The notes: generated from the letters alone by a model not told the origin. 64,000 nucleotides of DNA from Cristatella mucedo (GCA_009760855.2 WPIO01000093.1:492001-556000); one strand, 5' to 3'. Counted from the first letter of the stretch, positions 12,001 to 23,536 are shown. A program made the numbers and translations.

Positions 12001-12562
12001 TCACATTCGCTCTGGATCGTATTGCTTAGCGCCCTTGGATCGATGCACCCTCGGAGCTTTTCTGTGTCGTACTAACGTAACCAAAACAATTGGGATTGGC
12101 TTCGATAACTTTCGCAGATATTCTTTCCTCCACAAAGGCTTGCAAGTGATTCTCAAGCCAGTCCCTGTACTTGAAAGGGATGTGACACGCAGCCTTGACA
12201 CCGGTTATGCATTCGAGTGCAGCTAAATTTTGTAATCGCCTGGCGCGGTGCCACAACCCAGTGAAGACGTCGGGAAATTCATCCTCCGGGCTGACCGTGT
12301 CATGACAGAGTGTAGCAGCCGACAGGGTTTGGTCCTTGATGGTTATTTCTTACTCTCTGCGGCAAGGAAGGTCTAGGAGAGCGGGCATGTTCTCGTTAAT
12401 GATGGTTAATATCAGGGTCTGCTGTCGCACTTGGTGCTGTAAAGGGAGCTCATCGTTACGCTCTACTGAAAGGGGCGTGTCGCCATTGGCATAGAGTTTG
12501 GCCGTCACTGGTGCAAGCTGGACCTTCACGAAAGCAGCAAGGCCAAGCGCATGACATAGCAA
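12001..12562 (-). pseudogene. Ty3/gypsy-type LTR retrotransposon pol relic (protease to RT start)
   Basis: On the minus strand, 12562-12350 reads as a protease-like C-terminal segment ending NENMPALLDLPCRRE, resembling the end of gypsy proteases. Then 12256-12026 contains DEFPDVFTGL-like and VKAACHIPFKYRDWLENHLQ blocks, the linker that precedes RT in gypsy polyproteins. Frames change and the conserved PKKDG block is not intact. This is an old, non-functional fragment; assignment rests on a handful of recognisable blocks. Confidence 0.6.
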
Positions 12563-13845
12563 GTGGGTCCGTTGTCAACCCGCACTGTCATGTCACTCCT
12601 AAAGAACATTAAGGATAGCATTCCAAATCGCCGCTTGGTCTATATTGCACACGCAGGCGAAGTTTTGAAGGCATTAAAATCCCTCTCATTAGCTGTAGCG
12701 GTGGCATTTACGGTATCTGCTCTATAGCTATTCGGTGTCACAGAGCGAAGCAAGAACACCACTGCATGCACAGCAAAGAAGGGGTTTGTTGCCTAACAAA
12801 ACTCGAAGGTTTTGTCGAACGATGGACCCTTCCAGGGTGCTTGCTTGGTACCGCAGCTCCCACGTAAGTGCCATCCTGTTTCTCAGCCATATGAGACGAC
12901 ATTCAGCGAGCTGTCTAAATTCCGATAAGTATGTTCTGCATGAGTGGCAAGTGGCTGTGAATTTGAGTGCTTAGGAGTCGGATAGTGAGTCGGTTACTTC
13001 ATAAGGCCAGCAAATGTGCACTGCTTGATTGAGTCTCCGACAGGGTCTCGGTGGCTTCTTTTCTCTCAAAAGTTTCCCTGCGATTTTTAATGGGCTCAGT
13101 GAATTAGTTCGATCGACTTAAATCCATTCTAATTCAGCCGAAATTGAGGCTTAGTCGTAATCAATTGAGTGTAAATCTGTGGTGCAAAGCTCGAAGTGCG
13201 AATGCATATTATAGAGCATGCTCGTTAAAATGCACCCACCTAACGCCATAGCAATGTGCTCACGCATTGTCATGCGAGTGAAGCAGCCAAACAATGGCAG
13301 CAACCAAATTCTACTTGAATCCACTAACAATCTACAGGAAATCGGCTTCACGAAGCTCAAATTTGTATTGCAAACACTATCGTAGTTTAGCTGTACTCGG
13401 ACGTCGAGGTGAGCCCCAAATGTACTCTGATGATGACCACCGCCAATTCATTAACTCCACACAAAGCTGGGAGGAACAAATGCTCGACTCTTCGTCCCTA
13501 CTCACTGACATCATTATATGTAAAACTATAGCGTCATTAACGTTATAGTGTTGCCCTTGATCAGCCATTCGAATGATCAGACACTGTCATAAGGCTTTTA
13601 GTTCTTTGATCTAGTTGTTTTAGGGCTAAAACAACTGTTCACTGATCTACTTATAACAATTCTCCAGAATGAGCACAAACTAGTTCGACTTTACCAAGCT
13701 GTGTTCAAGCATTATGCTATCCTCGTCGGTGGGTGCAAGGGCCGAGTTTTCAAACGGTGAGGTATTTTTCTCAGGACAACAGATACCGTGGCCATTTGTC
13801 ACTTGCGTCAAGCTACAAGTTGCACTAATACCACACATGGCGTAT

Positions 13846-14346
13846 TTAGCTGAAAATGAAGCACTCCAGTTCGTTCCAGTCTTTACACCCTCCAGACTCC
13901 CCCCAAATTAAATCCCGTACGCCAATTAAGGAGCGACATAGCCCGCACCATTCTACATCCATCAAAGGGCAGCGGATGCAGTCAGAACGGAAACTGCAAC
14001 TATCGCTCAAGTGTACTCGAAGATTTGAAATTTGCGTTATTTCGCTCGCCGGTTCTCGTTTTCGTGCAATCCACTCAGCTAATACTGCGTCGTCTGTTGA
14101 TAGGTTGAGCTCACTTTCGTCTATGGGCACAGTGCTCATGAACAAACGGCGCCTTATTAGCTGCATTATACCCGGGTTTTCGGCAGTTCGAATAGGTAAC
14201 TCCGTCAGTCCGGTGGGCGGCGTGAAAAGCGCTGGCGTCGGCGAGTAACCGCTGCTAACGTTCGTCAAGAAGCTGTTGTCGCGTGCGCCTGCGGCTTCTG
14301 CTGTTGTAATTGGCGATTCGCCCGACGCTAATGCACAAAGCCTCAC
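13846..14346 (-). other. Unidentified 166-codon open frame overlapping the left LTR
   Basis: The longest unexplained open frame between the two HPGD genes. It starts inside the 14274-14533 LTR and runs left on the minus strand. The product is unfamiliar, with a Cys-rich stretch (CIRCPLMDVEWCGLC) near its C-terminal half. No splice or promoter evidence is visible. It may be chance, an exon of an unknown gene, or remnant TE coding. Confidence 0.2.
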
Positions 14347-14533
14347 CTGTGGCTAATAGTTTAGCCGTCGAAGCAGCGAAGCGTCGAACCACTAATGCAG
14401 GTTATATTTCATGTCATCTGCTGCGATTGATTGCGTTGAGAGTAATAAAGTCTCGTTTACGTAGCACGTTCGCCCGCTGTCTCCGAGAGACTCCCGCCAG
14501 ACCTGCCGCCGCCGGAGCCACTGCTACACAACA
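14274..14533 (+). repeat. 5' LTR of the compact element
   Basis: A 260-bp repeat with termini TGTTG...CAACA. It contains GCCTGCGGCTTCTGCTGTTG near the start, AATAAA at 14444-14449 (candidate polyadenylation signal) and CCGCCGGAGCCACTG near the end. All three landmarks are shared with 15144-15423. Confidence 0.78.
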
Positions 14534-14696
14534 ACTGGCAGCAGAGAAGGGTTTACTCGTGTCGAAAAGAGACAGACCTTCTATGGCCTAGATGATATGC
14601 CTGCCTATACTGAGGTAAGAAATGTTTAACGGCGGACAGGACTTTTTGCCTAGTCTTTTAACGCCTTAGAAGGCTGTAGCAAGGCTAAAGATTGCG

Positions 14697-15104
14697 ATGT
14701 CGTTAAGGCATGTTGTGCCGATGTGTCTTGGCGAGAACGAGATACACGGTTGGGGTGATCAGCCGGCCGACGTAAAGCAAGATTACCACAAGCTGCAAAA
14801 TGAGTTAATTCTGATCTTCTCGAGGTTGACGGATGAGGAGGCCGAGCTTGTGGCCGGGAGGTTTCGGCTGGAGCAGGAGCAGCTCGCCGGAGCCGAGACC
14901 GGAGCAAAGCGCCAGGTTACGAGCCAGCTTTATTACAGGTCGAGTCCACCGGCAACTGCTCGCAGGGGCCAGACAGCCGAGCGGAACGCGAATGACAAAC
15001 CGCTGGCTGGGCAGGGCACCGCCGGAGCAGGCAAAAGAGGAGAACGTGGTGAGCCAATTGGCTACAAGACTTTCTTGTCGTTAGGGCAAACCCCTCCCAG
15101 CTAG
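14697..15104 (+). other. Internal 135-codon open frame of the compact LTR element
   Basis: This frame fills most of the space between the LTRs. Its N-terminal half (WGDQPADVKQDYHKLQNEL, then an acidic helix with TDEEAELVAGRF) could be a gag-like fragment. The C-terminal half is basic and Gly/Ala-rich. No protease, RT or integrase motif is present. It may be a residual gag piece or chance. Confidence 0.3.
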
Positions 15105-15143
15105 CTGGTGGACTGTGAAATTTATTTTGTATAGGAGTAGGGA

Positions 15144-15423
15144 TGTTGCATGCGCCTGCGGCTTCTGCTGTTGTAATAAGCGAAGCGCTTTACACTAACG
15201 TACATGCCTCACCTATGGCCAATAATTAAGCCGTTGAAGCAGCGTAGCGTCAGGCCCTAATGTCGGTTATATTTTGTGTCGTCTGCTGAAATTGATCGAG
15301 CTCTCATATATGTGCCCGTTGAGAACAATAAAGTTGAGTCTCGCTTACCGCGCAAGTGCGCCCGCTGTGTCTCCGTCAGACTCTCACTGGACCTGCCACC
15401 GCCGGAGCCACTGCCATACAACA
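15144..15423 (+). repeat. 3' LTR of the compact element
   Basis: A 280-bp repeat starting TGTTGCATGCGCCTGCGG and ending CATACAACA, with AATAAA at 15327-15332. It differs from the left LTR by many substitutions and by about 20 extra bases near AGCGAAGCGCTTTACACT, so the insertion is not recent. Confidence 0.78.
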
Positions 15424-16319
15424 CTATTGCTTTCGGCGCCGAGCTGAGGTCCCATCTGTTTAGCCGCACTACAGTGCTGCATTTCACGGTCCGCCGGTAA
15501 AGCACTGGTGAACTGACCAGCCCCGCTGTTAGACCTTTATCCGGGCACTTGACGTAAGTCGCTGGGTTGACCCCACGACAGTAATCCGTAAAGGCGAACC
15601 TGCTACATCTGTGCCAAACCAGGGTGGTTATGCACTAAAAACTAAATCCAAGTCAAAGTCTAAAACGACTCCATAGTCTTCTAGATTCTGAGCCAAACTT
15701 TCTCCTTTTACAGTTGCATGTATCCAAATTTGTTCAACTATAAGTATTTCCCGGTCTAGGCCGAGTTCTTTTTCGCTTTGAAAACAGCTCATACGACGCC
15801 ACTAATTAAACAGCTTACCCTATAGCACGAGAAAAAAGCTTTCTTTTACTCTGTCTCCCATTAGCTGTTCTTATCACGGACACTTATAGGAGCGGCTGCT
15901 CATAACCTAAACCGTTTTTAATTTCCTTAACTGAATTTGGACAAACAATTAAGCAGACTTTTCTCTGCCAGTTGTTAATAGTCACGTGAGCAATGATAAT
16001 CAGGATAGAGCGGTCCTTCAATATCTATCTGTAGTTCGGTTGCCGTTGCGAACCTCGCGCATAGCGCCAGCTGACGAGCAACGCCGCCGGTCTATTTCGC
16101 TACACGTGGAGCAGAGAGAGATGTAGAAGCATGACTGCCTTCGCCCCTCTCGCCCACTGGAGTCCCAGCTGCGGCTGGACCACAGCTGCGCACCGGCCCC
16201 GTTCCGACGCCACATCCGGCAACTGTTTCCCGGGGTGGGTTAGCGAAGGAATAATGCCGGCCTGTGTCCAAAAGCCCATCGGAAGCATCGCGGCAGCCAA
16301 GCGCTGGCTTATCATCGTA

Positions 16320-16446
16320 CTACATGCCACACGGTTCGGGCGTTTCAGGAATTCGTCGCGTGTCGGCTGAGACTGGCGCTGTTACGAGCGCTGCGTTTGC
16401 GGCCTAGTTGTGACCGGACGTAAAGCCACATACCATGTTTGTAACA
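16320..16446 (+). repeat. Fragment of the same LTR family as 61651-62145
   Basis: The segment GTCGGCTGAGACTGGCGCTG to CTAGTTGTGACCGGACGTAA and TTTGTAACA aligns with the minus-strand 3' end of the LTR at 61651-62145 (GTTACGAGC, CTAGTTCTGACC, GACGTAAA, TTTGTAACA). Weaker similarity (TCACGTG, GATAATCAGGATAG) may continue left to about 15960. The right end TTTGTAACA is the expected LTR terminus. Confidence 0.6.
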
Positions 16447-16527
16447 ACTTCGCAGTCTCCGTCTGACGCACCTTCTGCACGACCTCAGTTAAAGTAAGAT
16501 GGGAAATAATAATTTAAATGCAGAAAT

Positions 16528-18353
16528 TGAGGCTGCGCCTCAATGTCTGCATTTAAACAGGTCACTAGTGATGTAGTCCTAAAGCTCGTATCTCAATCAA
16601 AGAAGACAACAAGTCCACTGGACCCTATTCCCACTGTCCTGCTCCTACGTTGCATTGATCTGCTGCTGCCATGCATAACCAACATCATTAATATGTCATT
16701 AGCCTCAGGTCAGGTCCCAGCACCTTTCAAAAAAGCTGTAGTCAGGCCACTTCTCAAGAAAGCTACACTAGACCAAGAGAACTTAAGCAACTACCGCCCA
16801 GTCTCCCTTCTACCATTCCTATCAAAGACACTGGAACGGGTCGTGGCAGACCAGCTGAACTCGTATATCGAAACCTCACACCTTGCTAGTAAGTTCCAGT
16901 CTGGCTTTAGAGCTAATCACTCCACAGAGTCAGCATTGCTTCGGGTATACAACGACCTACTTAGGAATGCAGACATGGGTAGAGTGTCTCTTCTTGTTTT
17001 GCTCGATCTTTCGGCAGCTTTTGATACCATCGATCACAAAGTACTTCTAGAGCGCCTCTCATCTCGCCTGGGCATCACTGGCACTGCTCTGCAGTGGTTC
17101 AGGTCCTATCTCAGTGGGAGACTCCAGAGTGTTGACGTGAATGGACAAAGATCATCTGAAGTACCTCTAAAATATGGAGTACCTCAGGGCTCTGTGCTAG
17201 GTCCGGTCCTTTTCACCGTTTATACTCTCCCCTCGCTGATGTGATTGCCAAGCACAATCTAGGCTTTCACTTCCATGCGGATGACACTCAGTTGTACCTT
17301 TGCTTTGATCCCTCCCAGCCTTCGAGCACCTCAAATTCTCTCAACTCACTTGCTGCATGCATTGATGACATCCGATCATGGATGGCAGCAAATTTTCTAA
17401 AACTAAACGATGATAAAACTAACTTACTAGTTATGGGCAAACCTAGTGTTATTCAGAAATTGGAAAGGCCGACTTTCAAAATTGGCTCTGCCAGCATATC
17501 TTCAGTTGCATCAGCTCGAAATCTAGGTGTCATATTCCAAAGCGACCTCTCGTTAGACGACCATATCAGCTCCACAGTCAAATCAGCCTATTTTCAGCTT
17601 CATAACATTGCTAAAATTAGGGCTTGTTTAGATAAGGATACCACGTCCAAGTTGGTCCATGCATTCGTGACATCTCGTCTCAACTTCTGCAACTCACTGC
17701 TCGCTGGCCTACCAGCATGTGCGATCAGGCGATTGCAGCTGGTGCAAAACTCTGCAGCTAGGCTTGTCTGTCGTGAGCGGCGCAGTTGCCACATTACTCC
17801 ACTTCTCGCCGACCTGCACTGGTTACCAGTCAAGCAACGGATTGACTTCAAGGTTTTGTCCCTCACTTTTAGGTCTCTTCATTCTATGGCTCTAGCCTAT
17901 CTTTCAGATATACTACCCCATCAGGCAAAGCATCGTAACACTCGCTTTTCGGAATCCAACAGTCTAGAAATACCTCGTACAAACCTTAAATCCTTTGGAG
18001 ACCGTGCATTTAGCTCGTATGCTCCCACAGCCTGGAACTCCCTCCCGACCTGCATCAGAACATCCCCTGACCTGACCACATTTAAAAGAAACTTAAAAAC
18101 ATACCTATTTAGGACAGCATTTAGTGGGTCCTTGTGATTCGTCCTCGATGTGCTTATGCGTGCTGACACTGTTCATGCTGCCACTAACCACATTTGCATG
18201 CTGACCCAGTGCATGTAACCCCTAACCATGTTATTCATTTTGTTTGTTTTTCAAGCATGATTTTACTTACTAATCTATTGCGTATCACTTTGCAGCAAAT
18301 GTAAAGCGCCTAGAAAGAGATTAAGTTCTCTGAGGGCGCTTTATCAAGTGCAA

Positions 18354-18382
<29 letters not shown>
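16528..18382 (+). mobile_element. LINE-A copy, longest in the window
   Basis: A 5'-truncated non-LTR retrotransposon containing the RT domain and the C-terminal region, a short 3' UTR, the terminal hairpin (18300-18345) and an (ATT)n tail of about 35 bases. The endonuclease part is missing. The C-terminal block is typical of CR1/L2-group LINEs; exact clade is not decided here. Close relatives in the window differ by only a few percent, so LINE-A was active fairly recently. Confidence 0.95.
16543..18137 (+). pseudogene. LINE-A reverse transcriptase (truncated, one frameshift)
   Basis: The frame 16543-17244 encodes RT fingers and palm: [46 protein letters not shown], motif [15 protein letters not shown] and motif [16 protein letters not shown] net one-base loss near 17230, compared with the copies at 5205-5567 and 52660-53945, shifts the frame. 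The next frame, 17241-18137, continues with motif C and the C-terminal domain ending FRTAFSGSL. Motif C reads FHFHADDTQ where two other copies have YADD, so the aromatic residue before ADD is changed. Both lesions point to a dead copy. RNA-templated target-primed insertion is the known family activity. Confidence 0.9.
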
Positions 18383-18384
<2 letters not shown>

Positions 18385-19894
18385 AATAATTACAGTGCTT
18401 CTGAAAGTTTGAGGTCCCACAAGCCCGCAAAACGGTGACCTTTCGAATGAGCTCATCTTTCATCGTGCTAGCTATACCCGCTGTGCGAAGCTAAGTCACG
18501 TTTTGCACACACGAGCGCCTCGATAGACTCACCCGGAAGTTCGCAACGTTGGTTAAACAGAGCCCAATCGTGAACGACATTCCTATACGGCTTGAAGTAA
18601 TTCTTAAATTTGCCCAAGATGACATCCAACGTCTTCACTGTGAGACGCAGTGCTGCCGCGAAGTCATTCACCAGTCAACGGTTGAGAAAATTACGATGTT
18701 AAATAACGCGGCCGACAAATAGAAATGGACCGCAGCAAATACGGACAAATGAATACACGACAACAAAGTCCAATGTATAGTAGTCTCAAACTAACACAAT
18801 AGGCTGAGCAAGCCAACATGTATTATAATCTCAATGCCACTGACTTCTCTACAGGAACACGCTCAGGTACGCCGTTGCTGAAGTGGCCTTGACAGAGTTC
18901 AATTGGCCCAGGTACACTAGGCACCCAGCCAATCAATAGTGGTCTTCGCTCCAAAAGTAGGCCCGGTGCCCTGAGTCAGCCAGCGCTTCAGTGCGGGTCA
19001 ATGTGAAACACCCCGGTGTAGCATAGGCCCACTGGCTGTAAAGCTGACTCAACCAATATTCCCTTCGTCGACCTCACAGCTAAAGGTGTCGAATATCGCT
19101 CGGTCTTGCTCTCCAGTCGCTCACAAAAGTGTACTTATCTATACGCCTGGGCCCTCTGCCGCCAGCTTCGTTGGTCACGGAATTCCGAAAGCGCATCCGC
19201 CATACCGGCCGCAACGCCCGATCGTCAAACTAAACTCCGCTAAAGGTTTCAGAGGCGTAGCAATGGGTGGGCATTGGGTGGTATAGATGTCCCCGGGCGC
19301 CAAGACCAAAGGGGTGCCAAAAGCGAAATGGATTGTTCCTATGTTTCTTAAAGTTTTTCATGTGAGCATACCAGTCTTAATTTCAAGCAAGTCCTTGCTT
19401 CAATGGACTTGACTAATGCTGGCTGAGCTAGTTGAAGCATTTTTACAAACTTAAAATCAAGGTGTAACTGACGCTCTGGCGGCATACACGCGACGACACG
19501 GAAACACCGAGGGCCTTCAACCACCGTGTATTCTGCTGGCGCTCGCAGCACAACAGGCACGCGACCGTTCACCCCGTCAGCGTTACAACTGCCCTTCGCG
19601 TCCGCTCGTCCGATCCTGCTTGCCACAGGCGGGCTGCGTCGTGCCAAGGTCAACCTCGGCCTGCTACGCCGTGTCAAGGGCGAGCAGGCCGTGGCTGAGC
19701 ACTGACGCACTATTAGACCACACCAACGCAGCAGCTATATTTGGCCACTTGTCAGGTGTCCAAAAGAGAATACTGACCAGAAACGAGAAGGTAATTTTGT
19801 AAACTGTTAAAACCATAGCTTGGATCTGCGGAAGTTGAGGCTGCAAGTCAAGATTCAGTTTTTATTTCACTTTTTGGAACAATAGATAGCATCT

Positions 19895-21600
19895 ACTTAG
19901 TCTCGCTAAGATCAACTCTGAGGCGTGAACAACTGGTGAAATTCTTAGATTTCCCTGACAAACGTGAATCTGCAACAAGGTGGAGTGCTAGAGTGAAGGG
20001 TGTGAAAGCTGTCAACGATGAACTGAACAGCATTTAGGTCTTTTGAAGCAACTTTCTGAGAACACAAGTGGAACACTTGAAACAAGAAAAGAAGCTGGCT
20101 GCATTATAAATTATATCTTGAACTTTGACTTTTTGGATCTTTTGCAATTTTGGTACAACATCTTAAAGAAGATTGACCGCGTTCAGAAAAGGCTACAGGA
20201 TCCAAAGATGAACTTCAAAGATGTCTCTTGTGACCTCTGCTCACTTGAAAATGAGTCTTCAAGACTTTGAGAAGACCCGTGCCAAGAATCCCAACTAGAT
20301 GCCCAAAGAAGATGTGAATTCTGGGGAGATTCAGTTGAACAAAGAATCCGCCGAAGGACACAGATTCCCGGATAACTCTCTCGAGATGTTGGTCTAACGG
20401 CAGAGGAGAAGATTTCAAGAAGTATTAAGGACAGCATAGAATTATGAAGGACAGCATAGACCAGAGTTCGGCAAACTCCGGCCTTTAGACCAGAGACGGC
20501 CTAGCTAGTACTGCAGTCTGGCCCTAGCGCGCCACTGGTTATTCATCGTTGGTTTCGGCCGAATTGAATTATCGCAGTTTTGTTCCACGTCAGTACTACT
20601 GGTTGCAGCTCAAGCTGCGGCCCGGATTAATTTTTATCTGATTTCAGATGCTTTTATGAAACCAAAGCAGCGCCAAACCTGGGAGGGATGATCGTTTTAT
20701 ACCCCTATAATTGCTGTGCATGTCGTCTGTGCATCCGTCGCGATTGTGTTTCGTTCTTCTGGCCTTGCCTTCTCGACTGGACCGGCGGAGTGGGCGTGGT
20801 TTCTTCTTGCCTACTGCGCCTTCTTTACTTCATGAAATGGCCTTGCAGTCCGATAAAGTTTGCCGACCCCTGGCATAGACTATCCGAGGAAATCTCAAGA
20901 ATCATGAAGGACAGCATAGACAGCATATCCGACAAGAAATTACAGCCAGGTTTTCCCGGCTCACATATTTTGATGCCAAATTTGGTTTCTCGTTGGAAGT
21001 TGAGAAACTTTTGAAGGCAATTGACCGGCCCAAACTCGGCCAACAATGTCTAGATCTTGGAGGCTTCTGCTGCTCAGAAATTGATAGAGCAGAGCTTTAC
21101 AATAAAATATGGGACTAAAATACTTCTTGCCGCACGTCACGACGCGTCGCTAAAGACACCACTGGAGCTCATGTCTTTAATTGTCAGTTATTGAAACGAT
21201 GTGTCTCCTAATTTGAGAGTTGCCTCGCAAGTCCTTCTAACCATAACTGTATCAGTAGCGAGTTTTGAACGTTCCTTTAACAAGCTGAAGACAATCCTGT
21301 AACATCTGAGAGCATAAATAAATAATAGCTGATTTAACAGCCTCTTTTGTATAGCGACAGAAGAGCCTTTATGGCTATCACCACCGCTTGCAGAGGCGAT
21401 AAAGGATCGCCCACCGCAGGATTCGAACACACGACCTCAGGGTTGAGGTCCTGAAAAGCAACCGCCTTACCTAGTGAAGATTGACTCTCCGATATAGTTC
21501 ACAGAGAAAGAAACACTGGAAATTGTAGACTTTGAAGCTGCAATAGACCAGTTTGCCAAGGTAAAGGACAGAAAAATCCCTTAAGTTAAAGCTGCGGTAG
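19895..21600 (+). pseudogene. hAT transposase relic (zinc-finger MYM/TTF-type group)
   Basis: Recognisable blocks in order: an ESATRWSARVKGVKAV segment near 19970-20020, resembling the conserved TRWxxR block; NFDFLDLLQFWYNIL at 20043-20270, matching the family's FxFLxxLxFW block; and TVSVASFERSFNKLKT at about 21240-21300, the C-terminal dimerisation (hATC) block. After the SINE, ETLEIVDFEAAIDQFA near 21510-21560 continues the hATC tail. Stops and frameshifts separate them. The protein would have cut and joined element ends as a dimer; this copy cannot. Confidence 0.72.
21315..21478 (-). repeat. SINE-2 (antisense) nested in the hAT element
   Basis: On the minus strand it reads CTAGGTAAGGCGGTTGC (A-box-like), then a B-box-like GTTCGAATCC, GTGGTGATAGCC and a tail CTGTTAAATCAGC plus AT-rich end. 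The second hAT copy (60050-60075) is continuous across the corresponding point, so this SINE inserted after the hAT. Confidence 0.8.
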
Positions 21601-22276
21601 TTACCTTGTACCTTTACTACTTACAGTTAATAAAACTTTCTCGACTCGATATGCTTGCTCTAGCGTGTTTTTTGCATTTTATCTGCGGTCGAGCTTATTT
21701 GCGGCAACTTTTGACAAGGGGAAGGGGCGCCATCTGTTGCATCGTCCCCGGACGCCAACAGGTCTCACTACGTCTCTGGGTGGGTTACACTTAGCCATTG
21801 CCTTTTAGATATTCCAGGCCGGTACTCTAGAAGAATCCCACCGCTGCCACCACGCAACGGAAAGCCACCAGCAGACGGACAAAGAGCATTTGTTGGTTGC
21901 CCCGGTCCTTTAACGATCGGCACTCCGAGCCCCAGGCCGGGCATAGCCTCTTCTGATTGGTAACAATGCTGTGGCTCCGCCCAGTTAGCTCTGTTATCTA
22001 ACCAGGTTCAATCGCCGAGTGGACAATATAGCAGACGAGAGGACTCGTCTTCCCCTGCATGTTGATTTATGTACCCCAGTAGGCTTTAGTAACCTAACGA
22101 CAGACAGTAAATAATTGAGTTGGTCACCCGACTCAGCTTAGAATGCCTTTAAATGACTGTTTTCTAGATCGGTGGCCCGCAGTTTGGCTAAGATCTCGGT
22201 GAATTTGGCATTTCAGGCGTGGATCCCTGTTACAAAGCCACTCATGCACCTGAAGAGCGCTTGAACCGGCGCTGAT

Positions 22277-23171
22277 ATCAAAATTGGCTCTGCCAGCATA
22301 TCTCTTGTTGAATCAGCTCGAAATCTAGGTGTCATATTCCAAAGCGACCTCTCGTTAGACGACCATATCAGCTCCACAGTCAAATCTGCCTATTTTCAGC
22401 TTCATAACATTGATAAAATTCGGGCTTGTTTAGATAAGGATACCACGTCCAAGTTGGTCCATGCATTCGTGACATTCCGTCTCGACTTCTGCAACTCACT
22501 GCTTACTGGCCTACCAGCATGTGCGATCAGGCGATTGCAGCTGGTGCAAAACTCTGCAGCTAGGCTTGTCTGTCGTGAGCGTCGCAGTTGCCACATTACT
22601 CCACTTCTCGCCGACCTGCACTGGTTACCAGTCAAGCAACGGATTGACTTCAAGGTTTTGTCCCTCACTTTTAAGTCTCTTCATTCTATGGCTCCAGCCT
22701 ATCTTTCAGATATACTACCCCATCAGGCAAAGCATCGTAACACTCGCTTTTCGGAATCCAACAGTCTAGAAATACCTCGTACAAACCTTATATCCTTTGG
22801 AGACCGTGCATTTAGTTCGTATGCTCCCAAAGCCTGGAACTCCCTCCCGACCTGCGTCAGAACATCCCCTGACCTGACCCCATTTAAAAGGAACTTAAAA
22901 ACACACCTATTTAGGACAGCATTTCGTAAGTCCCTGTGATTCGTCCTTGATGTGCTTATGCGTGCTGACACCGTGCATACTGCCACTAACCACATTTGCA
23001 TGCTGACCCTGTGCATGTCACCCCTAACCATGTTATTCATTTTGTTTGTTTTTCAAGCATGATTTTACTTACCATTCAATTGCATTTCCCTTTGCAGTAA
23101 ATGTAAAGCGCCTAGAAAGAGATTAAGTTATCTGAGGGCGCTTTATCAAGTGCATTATTATTATTATTATA
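22277..23171 (+). mobile_element. LINE-A copy, 5'-truncated
   Basis: Begins abruptly at TCAAAATTGGCTCTGCC, inside the RT C-terminal region, and runs to the hairpin and (ATT)n tail. The frame 22454-22939 ([19 protein letters not shown] to the stop) is open for 161 codons with few differences from 16528-18382. Inactive because the RT core is absent. Confidence 0.93.
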
Positions 23172-23401
23172 TCCCTGAAACAACGCAGCCGGCGGTCTTC
23201 ACAGGCCGGCTGAAGCCGTTTTAGCGACACTCCCATCTTTATGAGTGCTCGCACCCGTAATATTGTGTCGCATTAGATCTTTATTGCTCTACACTTCTAC
23301 AAGCCCCAGGTAATACTGTTTAGTTTCACTCTTGCTATTGGACATGCTATTTTGTTACAAAGAGGTTCCTCAAACAATCAATCACTGGGCTAGCCCAGCG
23401 A

Positions 23402-23536
23402 TAGCCAAGCGGCTTTTATAAAGCACGAATCACAGGGACCCACTAAATGCTGTCCTAAATAGGTGCGTTTTTAAGGTCTTTTTAAATGTGGTCAAGTCAG
23501 GGGATGCTGTGACGCAAGTCTGGAGTGAGTTGTTCC
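23402..23536 (-). mobile_element. LINE-A fragment, reverse orientation
   Basis: GCACGAATCACAGGGACCCACTAAATGCTGTCC and the following bases match the ORF end/3' UTR junction of LINE-A in reverse. It lacks both the hairpin tail and upstream RT, so it is an internal scrap. Confidence 0.8.

Larger units (their letters stand above)
14274..15423 (+). mobile_element. Compact LTR retrotransposon (TRIM-like, non-autonomous)
   Basis: Two direct repeats that begin TGTTG and end CAACA (14274-14533 and 15144-15423) flank only about 610 bases. Immediately inside the left LTR, TGGCAGCAGAGAAGG (14536-14550) resembles a primer-binding site for initiator tRNA-Met. Immediately before the right LTR is a purine-rich ATAGGAGTAGGGA. 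These are the hallmarks of an LTR retroelement too small to encode pol. Flanking target duplications are not evident (AAGC against CTAT), so the ends may be rearranged. Orientation is set by the PBS and PPT. Confidence 0.72.
19250..21778 (+). mobile_element. hAT-type DNA transposon relic with terminal inverted repeats
   Basis: The left end CAGAGGCGTAGCAATGGG matches the reverse complement of the right end (CAGAGACGTAGTGAGACC), giving imperfect terminal inverted repeats in the style of hAT elements. Between them are transposase relics and an antisense SINE-2 insertion. Flanking 8-mers (AAAGGTTT and GGTGGGTT) do not match convincingly, so the target duplication has decayed or the ends are slightly off. 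A second decayed copy is at 59140-60352. Confidence 0.75.
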
